This document shows, one piece after another, positions 17,165 through 24,497 of a DNA stretch of 64,000 nt. Numbering within the stretch: position 1 is the stretch's first letter; the number at the start of each line of letters is the position of its first letter. The position numbers and the translations under genes are program-made. This DNA comes from an uncultured Eisenbergiella sp. (lineage in GTDB: Bacteria > Bacillota > Clostridia > Lachnospirales > Lachnospiraceae), in contig CANQFM010000009.1 of the NCBI GenBank assembly GCA_947598825.1, positions 1 through 64,000 on the forward strand, given 5' to 3'. The notes under the pieces are model-generated. The model made no database searches and was not told where the DNA came from. It worked only from the letters and a program-made list of their open reading frames with translations.

Positions 17165-18349
17165 TCATGCGTCCTTTTTTGCAGCGATCCAGCACTCTGC
17201 GGCAATGCGCAGAAAATTCCTTCCATACGCCTCGTCCGAAAACTGTCCCGCCCTTTTTTGGGCCGCCGCCGACAGGCGTTTCAGCCGCCTTTCATCCGTA
17301 AGCAGTTCCTGCAGAAAAGAAGCCAGCTTTCTTTCCTCCTCCGTGACCGTCAACGGATCCAGGTTCTTTTGATCGTCCATGAGCGGCACAAGGATGCCGA
17401 AAGCCTCTTCCAGATATTCCTGCCGTTCCTTCACCTCAAAAAACCGGTCCGACAGGATTTCCGCGGGCCCGCTTTTGCAGTTGGAATGTACGGCCGGCAG
17501 GCCGTTTGCCATCGCTTCCACCAGGGAATTGGGGAACCCCTCCATACTGGACAGTCCCAGATACAGCGCGCTCTGCCGCATCCAGGGGAAGGGATTTTTC
17601 TGCATTCCGGCAAAACAGACCCGATCCCGGATCCCAAGCTGCTCCGCCAGCCTTTTATATTCTGCGAAGCTGCCCTCTCCCACAAAACATAACATCGCTT
17701 CCGGGACGGCATCCTTGATCAGAAAGAGGCACTTGATCATGTGCCAGAACTCTTTGCAGTCGTCCTCCCGGCTGACATTGATCATAACCTTTTTCCCGGA
17801 AAAATCGGGCATCCCCGGGTCCGGATTTCGGGAAAGCGCTTCCATCTGCGCAAAATTGAAGGGATTATATAAGACCTCCAGGTTGTCCGCGCCGAATTTT
17901 TCCTTCAGTTCCAGGGCGATCAGCTCAGAACAGCAGATCACCCGGTCGGAACGCCGGATGAACAGCTTCAATTTCCCCGGATTGTCCATATCCATATAGC
18001 TGCGTATCCCCGTCCAGATCCGGTCCCTGACGGGCGTCAGCACATTGATCAGGTTGGCTGTCGGCCCGAAGCTGTAGCTGATATCGGGGCGCAGCCTTTT
18101 TTTCAGCGCCGCCAGCTTTCGGACCCGTTTCCCCACGTTCCACAGTTTTTTGACGCGATTTTTTCCTGCGGGCACATTCAGATCTTCCACGTTAAGGCCG
18201 CTGATATCGTAGGCGATATCGTCTCCGCAAAAAATCGCGATCGTTATGTCAAAATACGGTTCCAGTATCCGGGCTGTGCGCACGCATACCCGCTCAAATC
18301 CGCCCTGATGCAGCATGGGTACGATCAGCAGCAGTTTTTTCTTTCCCAT
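17165..18349 (-). CDS. GT4-family glycosyltransferase
   Basis: 394 aa. It begins 'KKLLLIVPMLHQGGFERVCV', a Gly-Gly-Phe-Glu-Arg version of the acceptor loop, with 'MINVSREDDCKEFWHMIKC' opening the donor half and 'SSMEGFPNSLVEAMANGLPA' carrying the EX7E pair. It is less similar to its two paralogues on the left, lacking the CPCGGPR string, and has a ~35-residue acidic insertion after residue 310. The ATG follows AAGGAGATCCTCC. Its first codons overlap the end of the next upstream GT4 gene by 25 bp, so the two are likely translationally coupled. Confidence 0.87.
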   Translation of the reverse strand: MGKKKLLLIVPMLHQGGFERVCVRTARILEPYFDITIAIFCGDDIAYDISGLNVEDLNVPAGKNRVKKLWNVGKRVRKLAALKKRLRPDISYSFGPTANLINVLTPVRDRIWTGIRSYMDMDNPGKLKLFIRRSDRVICCSELIALELKEKFGADNLEVLYNPFNFAQMEALSRNPDPGMPDFSGKKVMINVSREDDCKEFWHMIKCLFLIKDAVPEAMLCFVGEGSFAEYKRLAEQLGIRDRVCFAGMQKNPFPWMRQSALYLGLSSMEGFPNSLVEAMANGLPAVHSNCKSGPAEILSDRFFEVKERQEYLEEAFGILVPLMDDQKNLDPLTVTEEERKLASFLQELLTDERRLKRLSAAAQKRAGQFSDEAYGRNFLRIAAECWIAAKKDA

Positions 18350-19506
18350 GGAGGATCTCCTTTTTCATAAAAATCCATCATCAGCGCCGCCTGCCTGGCC
18401 GCGTCAAAGCCCGCGTCGGCAAGCTGCCCGATCCGGGTGGCGCGCTTTTGTCCCAGCGCGTCAAAACCCTCTTCCCAAAAAGTCCCGTTCTTTTCCCGAA
18501 GTCCCCTGCACACCGCCCTGGCCCAGCTTTCGGCCCCTTCTGAAAGGCTCCGATAGGAAACCAGCCCCGTCAGGCCGACCTCCCGTGTGATCGTATCGGA
18601 AAGCAGGCAGGGCAGCCCCGCCGCCTGGGCCTCCAGCACTGTGCCGGGCAGCCCTTCGTAAAGGGAGGGGAAGACAAAATAATCCATCGCCTGATAATAG
18701 TCCTGGACATTGCCCTTTTGCCCCAAAAAGAGCGCGCGATCCGCGATCCCAAGGTCTTTCGCCTTTTTTTTGGCTTCCTCCATACCGCTCCCTTCTCCCA
18801 GCAGCAAAAGAACGCTTTCCGGATATATTTGACAGACTTTTGCAAAAACATCCAGCAAAAAGCCGTGATTTTTCATGGGATTGAAACGCCCTACATGGCC
18901 GATGGCAAATTTTCCCTCCAGAGAAAGGCGGCGGCGCATTTCTTTCCTTTTCTCAGGGTCGTAACGGTATTTCTGCAAAGCTATGGCGTTCGGGATCACA
19001 TGGACGATTCCCTGTGCCACGGCTTTTTTCCCGAACACGGCTTCTCCCGCCAGTTGAGAGGCCGCAAAACAATAATCCGTCCGACGGGAAAGCGGACGCC
19101 GCAAGATCCGCGTAGCCAGTCCCTTGAGCCCTCCGTCCACCCCCGCGCTTCGGGCATGGGCCACCGTGACCGGCACCCCAGACGCTTTGGCCACCGGCAG
19201 ATAAAGGGAAGCAGTGCTGGTCATATGTCCGTGTACGCAGGCATAACCCGGATGGGATGCAAAAAAACGTTTCCAGGCGTTCCGATAGGAAAGCCAGTTA
19301 TAGACTGCAAATCTGGGCATCCGATAGACCCGGCCGCCCAGGGAGTCGATCTCTTCCTCAAAAAAACCCTTTTTTGCGGTATGCACCATAAAATCATACT
19401 GTACCCGGTCCCGGTCCGTATTTCGGTACAGATCCATAACGCGGCTCTCCGCCCCGCCCAGATCCATGGTGCCAAACACCTGTAAAACGCGAATTGGCCT
19501 CTCCAT
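18325..19506 (-). CDS. GT4-family glycosyltransferase, EpsF-like
   Basis: About 393 aa. The start 'RPIRVLQVFGTMDLGGAESR' and 'AIGHVGRFNPMKNHGFLLDV' with EX7E in 'LYEGLPGTVLEAQAAGLPC' match the EpsF group of exopolysaccharide transferases. Two starts compete: an ATG at 19524 overlaps the upstream stop (ATGA) but has its GGGAG directly abutting, whereas the ATG at 19506 has GGAG at a normal distance and is preferred. It lies downstream of a deacetylase-like gene and upstream of the GT4 it overlaps. Acceptor and donor are not known. Confidence 0.87.
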   Translation of the reverse strand: MERPIRVLQVFGTMDLGGAESRVMDLYRNTDRDRVQYDFMVHTAKKGFFEEEIDSLGGRVYRMPRFAVYNWLSYRNAWKRFFASHPGYACVHGHMTSTASLYLPVAKASGVPVTVAHARSAGVDGGLKGLATRILRRPLSRRTDYCFAASQLAGEAVFGKKAVAQGIVHVIPNAIALQKYRYDPEKRKEMRRRLSLEGKFAIGHVGRFNPMKNHGFLLDVFAKVCQIYPESVLLLLGEGSGMEEAKKKAKDLGIADRALFLGQKGNVQDYYQAMDYFVFPSLYEGLPGTVLEAQAAGLPCLLSDTITREVGLTGLVSYRSLSEGAESWARAVCRGLREKNGTFWEEGFDALGQKRATRIGQLADAGFDAARQAALMMDFYEKGDPPWERKNCC

Positions 19507-19520
19507 CGCTCTATCTCCGT

Positions 19521-20261
19521 TCATCTCCCGATCCGCTGCGCTGCCTGCCCTTTTCCCCAGGCCATGACATACTCTGCCGCCCGCGCCGGACAGGACTGTT
19601 TTTTTGCGGGCGCGCTCAGATAAGCTTCATAGGCCGCAAAAGAATCACGATGCTCCAGAAACATCTTTTCATAGCTTTCCAACTCCTGTTGGCTGCAGCG
19701 GTTACAGTGTATGACCAGGGTGGTAAACCCGTCCTTTTTTTGAAACATCCTGCTTCTCAGGAAAGAAATAGGCAGAAACGTCATCCCCCATCTTCGGTAC
19801 GGCATCCGTCCGTATCCGTCTGTCACATAGGAAAACCCCATCTGGGACAGAAGCCGGATCGTCGTCCGGTCAAAGGTATGTCCCGGCGCCATAAATACCT
19901 TCGGGCTGATCCCATGGGCTTCCAGGATCCTGCGGCCGGTCTGCAGCAGCCTTTTTTGCTCCTCCTCCGAAAGCCCCGCAAATTCGGAACGGAAATTCAA
20001 AGGGAAAGCGCCCCTTTCCTCTGTCCGGTAAAGATGATGGCAGCCGTGCATGGCCAGCGTCCATCCCTTTTTTTGCAGGGTGCGCATCTTCTCCCAGAAA
20101 TCCTCCCTGGCCGGGCCTATGGCCAGCTTCTCATCCCGGTTCTCGGGCACGATCCCCAAAAGCGGCCGGATCTGATACCTGTCAAACATGCGCTCAAAGG
20201 CCGCAAAGCTTTCCCAGTCCATATCCGGCGTGATATCGTCCATTCTTACCGTCACTTTCAT
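19521..20261 (-). CDS. Polysaccharide deacetylase-like protein (DUF2334-type)
   Basis: 247 aa from the ATG at 20261. 'TVRMDDITPDMDWES' holds the paired Asp residues of the NodB-fold first motif, 'LAMHGCHHLYRTEE' the His residues of the second, and 'KVFMAPGHTFDRTT' the third. There is no signal peptide or membrane anchor, so it is predicted cytoplasmic. DUF2334-like members are found in polysaccharide loci and are thought to act on sugar or lipid-linked intermediates. It differs clearly from the other deacetylase-like protein at 15196. The longer frame to 20321 starts inside the upstream formyltransferase gene and is unlikely. Confidence 0.72.
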   Translation of the reverse strand: MKVTVRMDDITPDMDWESFAAFERMFDRYQIRPLLGIVPENRDEKLAIGPAREDFWEKMRTLQKKGWTLAMHGCHHLYRTEERGAFPLNFRSEFAGLSEEEQKRLLQTGRRILEAHGISPKVFMAPGHTFDRTTIRLLSQMGFSYVTDGYGRMPYRRWGMTFLPISFLRSRMFQKKDGFTTLVIHCNRCSQQELESYEKMFLEHRDSFAAYEAYLSAPAKKQSCPARAAEYVMAWGKGQAAQRIGR

Positions 20262-20281
20262 CCTTCTACCCCTGCCCTGAT

Positions 20282-21202
20282 TCAGGTAAGCACCATGCCC
20301 ACCGCAGGGCTTATCGCGCATTCGTAATCCTCTATCAATAAGGAACCGTCCACCGTGCGCACGATAAGATTTCCATCGTAAAGATCCACGATCTCTCCCG
20401 GCGCGTACATGGAAAAGTCCAGCATCTCGTCAAAAGGATGGGCGCTCCACACCGTCATTTTCTCCCCCTGGCAGTCGCAGAAAGCGCCAGGGAAAGGCCG
20501 GGTCACGCCGCGGATCAGATTATAAAGATCCCTGGTGCGCGCATGGAAGTCCAGTTTTCCGTCCGCCGCAGTGCGTTTCTCATACCAACTGTCAAAGTCC
20601 CTGGAATCCCGCCGCACCCGGATCGTTCCCTCCTGCCAGGCTGCGATCAGCTTCGCGATGAGGCGTTTGCTCACCATCATGTTTTTATACTGCATCGTGC
20701 GCACCGTATCATAAGGCGTGATGGCGCACATTTCATTGGCAAAAACATTGGGGCTGTCCGCCTTTTCATCGTATTGGAACAGATTGAGGATGAAGCGGGT
20801 GTCTCCTTTGATAATGGACCAATTCAGAGGCGAGCGGCCCCGGCCGAAAGGCAGATACCCGCTGTTTCCGTGAAAGCCGAATACCCCCTGTTCAAAGCGA
20901 TCCAGCACCGGCGCCGGGATCAGCCTCTGCCATCCCATAGAGATGCCCAGGCCGAAGGTGTTTTCTGCAAAAAAGCGGGCGGTTTCTTCATCCTTCAGGC
21001 CATAGGAATGAGTTTCAAAAATGGCAAGCCCATATCGGTCTTTCAGAAAGGACAGGCCCCGGTAGCCGGAAACCTGGTTTTTGGAAAGCACGTCCGGGTG
21101 GATCGTTACCAGCAGGTCTACTTTGCAGAGGTTTTCCTCGATATAGGATGCAATGGTGGCGGTGGTATCCTTGACGCCAAAAAGGACGAGGTTGTAATGC
21201 AT
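20282..21202 (-). CDS. Sugar N-formyltransferase-like protein
   Basis: 306 aa. The N-terminal ~200 residues follow the methionyl-tRNA/ArnA formyltransferase fold, with the active-site loop 'FGFHGNSGYLPFGRGRSP' (family pattern N-x-H...LP-x-x-RG) and a later Asp in 'FQYDEKADSP'. The Asn of the usual N-x-H pair reads Gly here, so the active site is either variant or weak. The smaller C-terminal domain ends in a beta-rich 'GEIVDLYDGNLIVRTVDGSL', as in Fmt-like tails. In glycan loci these enzymes use formyl-tetrahydrofolate to formylate a 4-amino sugar nucleotide. The ATG has AAAGGAG eight bases upstream. It is the first gene after the intron and hairpin repeats. Confidence 0.75.
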   Translation of the reverse strand: MHYNLVLFGVKDTTATIASYIEENLCKVDLLVTIHPDVLSKNQVSGYRGLSFLKDRYGLAIFETHSYGLKDEETARFFAENTFGLGISMGWQRLIPAPVLDRFEQGVFGFHGNSGYLPFGRGRSPLNWSIIKGDTRFILNLFQYDEKADSPNVFANEMCAITPYDTVRTMQYKNMMVSKRLIAKLIAAWQEGTIRVRRDSRDFDSWYEKRTAADGKLDFHARTRDLYNLIRGVTRPFPGAFCDCQGEKMTVWSAHPFDEMLDFSMYAPGEIVDLYDGNLIVRTVDGSLLIEDYECAISPAVGMVLT

Positions 21203-21270
21203 GGGGATCTCCTTTGCGGGGTTGGGGACTGATGGTTACTGGCGGTGTGAGTGTACGCTGCCGTAGGATA

Positions 21271-21416
21271 GCCGGGCAGAATAGCCGGGCATTGCTGCGC
21301 TCGCCCGGCACAAGGCGGTCGGCGCGAACAGGATTGCCGGGCATTGCTGCGCTCGCCCGGCGCAAGACGGGCGGGACGGCCGGGCAGAATAGCCGGGCAT
21401 TGCTGCGCCGCCCGGC
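21271..21416. repeat. Three GC-rich hairpin repeats
   Basis: Three copies of a stem-loop, GCCGGGC - loop - GCCCGGC, lie at 21284-21309, 21336-21361 and 21392-21416 (the third lacks one base). Copies 1 and 3 are preceded by a further shared stretch, giving ~39-bp units at 21271-21309 and 21379-21416. Spacing is 52 and 56 bp and the intervening sequence differs. They fill most of the spacer between the intron end and the formyltransferase gene. No gene is supported here despite an open frame caused by the GC-rich repeats. Confidence 0.85.
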
Positions 21417-21468
21417 ATGGCGGAAGGGTCCGCCGGGCGACGCTCGTTTCCGCTTCGCTTCAACTCGC

Positions 21469-21488
21469 TATGCGGCTGTCGCCGCATA
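21469..21488. repeat. 8-bp perfect hairpin abutting the intron 3' end
   Basis: TATGCGGC, a 4-base loop, and GCCGCATA form a perfect hairpin that ends one base from the predicted intron 3' boundary. It may be part of the original target-site context or of the repeat family beside it. Confidence 0.55.
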
Positions 21489-21558
21489 ATCGAGTAGGAG
21501 GCGGTGATTAGCCGCCGTCCTCTCACACCACCGTGCGTACCGTTCGGTACACGGCGGT
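21489..21558 (-). ncRNA. Group II intron domains V and VI
   Basis: Domain V on the minus strand is a 32-nt hairpin with arms ACCGCCGTG / CGCACGGTGGT around ACC-GAAC-GGT, the catalytic core shape of bacterial group II introns. Domain VI follows with a GCGG/CCGC stem and a likely branch-point A in CTAATCA. The 3' end is placed at ...CGAT; a few bases of uncertainty remain. Confidence 0.8.
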
Positions 21559-21559
21559 T

Positions 21560-22954
21560 TCAACAGTTGACGTGCATAGACTGATACGCAATGGCTAAAT
21601 CATAAAAGCCTGACCGTATCAGTCTTTCTTTTGTTAGTGCCATGTTGACCGCTCCTGTTTGTGTCACAAACCAGTAACCCCTGCGGCTGTTTGCTGTCGG
21701 GTATGCTGCCCAGTCCGGTACCCCCAGCTTCTTTAGGTTCCGCAGTTTCGTCTTCGGTAGCTTCCACTGCTTCCATATACACATGCGGATTCGATGGTAC
21801 AGCCATCCATTGATGTCATCAAGGTTGTTCTTCATGCTTGCTATCCCATAATAGTTAAGCCAGCCCCTCGCATAGACTTTTATCCTTTCCAGCGAGGGTC
21901 TGATACTCTGACAGCGTCTCCGGGAAGAGAGTTCTCTCAGTGTAGACTTAAACTTCTTCCATGACTTTGAATGAACCCGGACATATATGCCCGTTCCGTT
22001 CCTTCCCAATGCAAAGCCAAGGAACTTAAAATTTCGGATCGCAAACACGCTTACCACACGGCTCTTCTTTTGGTTCACTTTCAGTTTCAGTGTCCCTTCC
22101 AGATATTTCGTGCTTGTTTCCAGTAGCCTTCTGGCGGCTCGTTCGCTCTTCGCCAGCAATACAATGTCATCTGCGTAGCGTATGCAGGGAACTCCCCGTC
22201 TCTCATACTCCTGGTCAAACTCGTTGAGGTAGACGTTTGCCAACAGTGGCGACAGGTTCCCGCCCTGTGGCGAGCCTTCCTCTGTTTCGATGACCACTCC
22301 GTTCTCCATCACTCCGCTCTTCAGATACCGCTTCACCATCTGGATTACCCTCTCATCCTTGATGTCCCTTCTCAATAGGTTCAGCAGGATTGTGTGGTTT
22401 AACGTGTCGAAGTACTTAGATAAATCCAAGCTTATTGCATGAGTATATCCCTGTTCCGCATACTCCTTCACTTTTCCTATGGCATCCTTTGCACTTTTCC
22501 CCGGTCGGTAGCCGAAGCTGTTTTCCGAGAATAGCGGCTCATAAATCGGTATCATCTGCTGGGCCATAGCTTGTTGTATGGTTCGGTCTATGACGGTAGG
22601 TATGCCGAGTTTCCTCACTCCTCCGTCAGGCTTCGGGATCTCCACTCTTCTGACCGGCTTCGGGGTATAATGCCCCGACTTTATCCTGTCTACGATTTCG
22701 TGGTTATGCTCCCTCAGAAAGGCAAGCGTCTCGTCAATAGTCCTTCCATCCACTCCCGGCGCTCCCTTGTTTGCCTTTACTCTTTTGAAAGCTCTGTTTA
22801 GGTTGTCCCTATCCAGTATCTTTCCCAAGAGGTCAGGCTCTGCACTGTCCCTTTCCTTCCATATCCGGTTGAATGAGCGGTGCGCTCTTACATACCCTTT
22901 GTGTTCCGCACTATCTCTCTGCAAGCAGCTTTCTTCTTTGTTTTCTGCATCCAT
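21560..22954 (-). CDS. ltrA: Group II intron reverse transcriptase/maturase
   Basis: 464 aa. The RT fingers-palm has all key blocks: 'KGAPGVDGRTIDETL', 'RRVEIPKPDGGVRKLGIPTV', 'SFGYRPGKSAKDAI', 'SLDLSKYFDTLNH', 'SPQGGNLSPLLANVYL', and the catalytic YADD in 'CIRYADDIVLLAKS'. A thumb/maturase X domain follows ('ARGWLNYYGIASM', 'RIRMCIWKQWK'). The protein ends shortly after with '...FYDLAIAYQSMHVNC' and has no HNH endonuclease, as in group IIC enzymes such as the E. rectale one. It is encoded on the same strand as the ribozyme, within domain IV. No frameshift is visible, so it is probably functional. Confidence 0.93.
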   Translation of the reverse strand: MDAENKEESCLQRDSAEHKGYVRAHRSFNRIWKERDSAEPDLLGKILDRDNLNRAFKRVKANKGAPGVDGRTIDETLAFLREHNHEIVDRIKSGHYTPKPVRRVEIPKPDGGVRKLGIPTVIDRTIQQAMAQQMIPIYEPLFSENSFGYRPGKSAKDAIGKVKEYAEQGYTHAISLDLSKYFDTLNHTILLNLLRRDIKDERVIQMVKRYLKSGVMENGVVIETEEGSPQGGNLSPLLANVYLNEFDQEYERRGVPCIRYADDIVLLAKSERAARRLLETSTKYLEGTLKLKVNQKKSRVVSVFAIRNFKFLGFALGRNGTGIYVRVHSKSWKKFKSTLRELSSRRRCQSIRPSLERIKVYARGWLNYYGIASMKNNLDDINGWLYHRIRMCIWKQWKLPKTKLRNLKKLGVPDWAAYPTANSRRGYWFVTQTGAVNMALTKERLIRSGFYDLAIAYQSMHVNC

Positions 22955-23409
22955 CTGCCCATTCTTCCTTTCCGGGTCGTACTAAAGACTCCTGTTGATT
23001 TGGCCCTTCGCTCAGTGGAACTTGTTCCACTCGGCTACTATGGCCTCTGCTGACTTCTGTACGTTCAACACTGCCTCTTAGTAGTGGTTATCCCTTTCAG
23101 GACATGCCGCACAGATCTCCCCGGGTACCACACATTTCTTTTCCTCCATCCACCTGCCGCATTTACCATACATGACTCCGTGTAGTTATCGGGCTTCGGC
23201 TTGGTTGGCAGTCTTACCCTCATGCATAGCCTTCTATGCGGTTTCTGTTCGTCAGGCCAGAGGTTTGCCCGTGGGTTAGTAGGTTCCCCACATCCGGCTT
23301 CCTTCAGATTCTACCTCGCGGTGGACACCCTTGCCTTCGGCTATATCCTTCCCACTACCGGGCGGATTCGGGACTTTCACCCGTTAGAAACGTGCGCCGC
23401 CGGGCGCAC
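22955..23409 (-). ncRNA. Group II intron 5' ribozyme region (domains I-IV)
   Basis: This ~455-base stretch has no open gene of its own. It begins at the GTGCG 5' splice site and contains the conserved 'GGGTGAAAGTCCC' segment of domain I shortly after. It runs up to the reverse transcriptase start codon. Secondary structure of domains I-III was not traced in full. Confidence 0.75.
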
Positions 23410-23472
23410 CAACCAAAAATCCGAAGGCCGGCCGACAAGCAAGCTTGCCGCCGGCCTTCGGATTTTTGGTTG
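23410..23472 (-). terminator. Long rho-independent terminator behind the epimerase gene
   Basis: A perfect 23-bp inverted repeat (arms 23410-23432 and 23450-23472) encloses a 17-base loop that itself contains the palindrome GCAAGCTTGC. On the minus strand the GC-rich stem ends in GGATTTTTGG, a terminator shape; the mirror AAAAATCC makes it potentially bidirectional. It lies 25 bp after the epimerase stop and touches the intron 5' end. Confidence 0.88.
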
Positions 23473-23497
23473 TGCCCGGCTCGTAGCTATTTCTATT

Positions 23498-24472
23498 TTA
23501 CAGATTTTCCTTATACCAGTCAATGGCAAGTTTGATGCCTTTGGCAAAATCGTATTCAGGGTCGTATCCAAGGAGTTCTCTGGCGCGGCTGATATCGGCG
23601 TTGGAATCCCGGATGTCGCCCTTGCGGGGAGGGCCGAAGATCGGTTCGATCTGGACGCCCAGCGCGTCGCAGAGGGTGTGATACAGGTCGATCAGGTAGA
23701 TTCTTCCACCGGAACCGATGTTATAGGCCTTTCCTGCGGCTTCTCCCGGCGCCAGGCAGGCCTTTAAATTTGCTTCGATCACGTTGTCAACATAGGTGAA
23801 GTCCCGGGACTGTCTGCCGTCTCCATTGATGGTGGGCGCTTCACCCTGCAGCAGAAGCTTCAGGAATTTCGGGATCACGGCGGCATACATGCCCTCGGGA
23901 TTCTGTCGGCGTCCGTATACGTTGAAATAACGCATCCCGTATGTGTCCAGCCCGTACAGTTCTTTATACAGTCTGCCGAACTCTTCGTCCGTGCGTTTGG
24001 TCAGCGCATAGGGGGAGAGAAGGTTTCCTTCAACCCCCTCTTTTTTGGGAAGGTCTGGATGATCCCCGTAGACGGAGGAACTGGAGGCGTAAACGAACTT
24101 CTTCACGTTACGCTGCCTCGCGGCTTCCATCATGTTCAGCGTGCCGATAATATTATTATGGGCGTAAAAAACAGGCATTTCGATACTTCTGGGCACGCTG
24201 CCCCAGGCGGCCTGGTTGAGTACATAGGTGACGCCTTCACAGGCCTTTTCACAGGTATCGTAATCCTTGATGTCCCCTTCGATAAACGTGTAGGCAGGAT
24301 GATCGAGAAACATCTCCACATTTTTATAGCTTCCGGTGGAAAGATCATCCAGACAGCGCACCCGGTATCCCATCCCCAGGATCGCTTCGCACAGGTTGGA
24401 GCCGATAAAACCCGCGCCCCCGGTCACCAGAAAAACGCTGTCCTTTTCAAATTTCAGTTCCTTATAGCCCAT
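23498..24472 (-). CDS. UDP-N-acetylhexosamine 4-epimerase (WbpP/TviC-like)
   Basis: 324 aa from the ATG at 24472 (GGGAG upstream); the longer frame to 24595 lies in the neighbouring gene. It is an extended SDR enzyme: 'VFLVTGGAGFIGSNLCEA' binds NAD, 'YASSSSVYGDHPDLP' and the Tyr-x3-Lys in 'SPYALTKRTDE' form the catalytic site, and 'DFTYVDNVIEANLKA' follows. Sequence features place it with TviC/WbpP, which interconvert UDP-GlcNAc(A) and UDP-GalNAc(A). A UDP-HexNAc dehydrogenase of the matching TviB/WbpO type is encoded at 27095-28411, so the pair would make UDP-GalNAcA. It is the last gene before the long terminator. Confidence 0.83.
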   Translation of the reverse strand: MGYKELKFEKDSVFLVTGGAGFIGSNLCEAILGMGYRVRCLDDLSTGSYKNVEMFLDHPAYTFIEGDIKDYDTCEKACEGVTYVLNQAAWGSVPRSIEMPVFYAHNNIIGTLNMMEAARQRNVKKFVYASSSSVYGDHPDLPKKEGVEGNLLSPYALTKRTDEEFGRLYKELYGLDTYGMRYFNVYGRRQNPEGMYAAVIPKFLKLLLQGEAPTINGDGRQSRDFTYVDNVIEANLKACLAPGEAAGKAYNIGSGGRIYLIDLYHTLCDALGVQIEPIFGPPRKGDIRDSNADISRARELLGYDPEYDFAKGIKLAIDWYKENL

Positions 24473-24497
24473 CGATTGTATCTCCCGCTTTCTGTTT

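Larger units (their letters stand above)
21489..23409 (-). mobile_element. Group II intron (IIC-type) with its reverse transcriptase
   Basis: The minus strand starts GTGCGCCCGG at 23409, the consensus 5' end, followed by 'GGGTGAAAGTCCC'-type ribozyme sequence. After about 450 bases comes the reverse transcriptase gene. Domain V (21527-21558) and domain VI (about 21491-21523, with an unpaired A in CTAATCA) close the element, which ends ...CTACTCGAT near 21489. The total is about 1.92 kb, normal for a compact ORF-containing group IIC intron. It lies directly behind the long terminator hairpin at 23410-23472, the preferred landing site of this class. The element looks intact. Confidence 0.88.

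Noticed and set aside
21271-21416. Possible CRISPR array
   Set aside because: Only three copies, each a strong self-complementary hairpin, with partly related sequence between them, and no cas genes anywhere in the window.
21214-21526. Open frames on both strands over the hairpin repeats
   Set aside because: They follow from GC-rich repeated hairpins, lack ribosome binding sites, and overlap intron domain V/VI. No protein family is visible.
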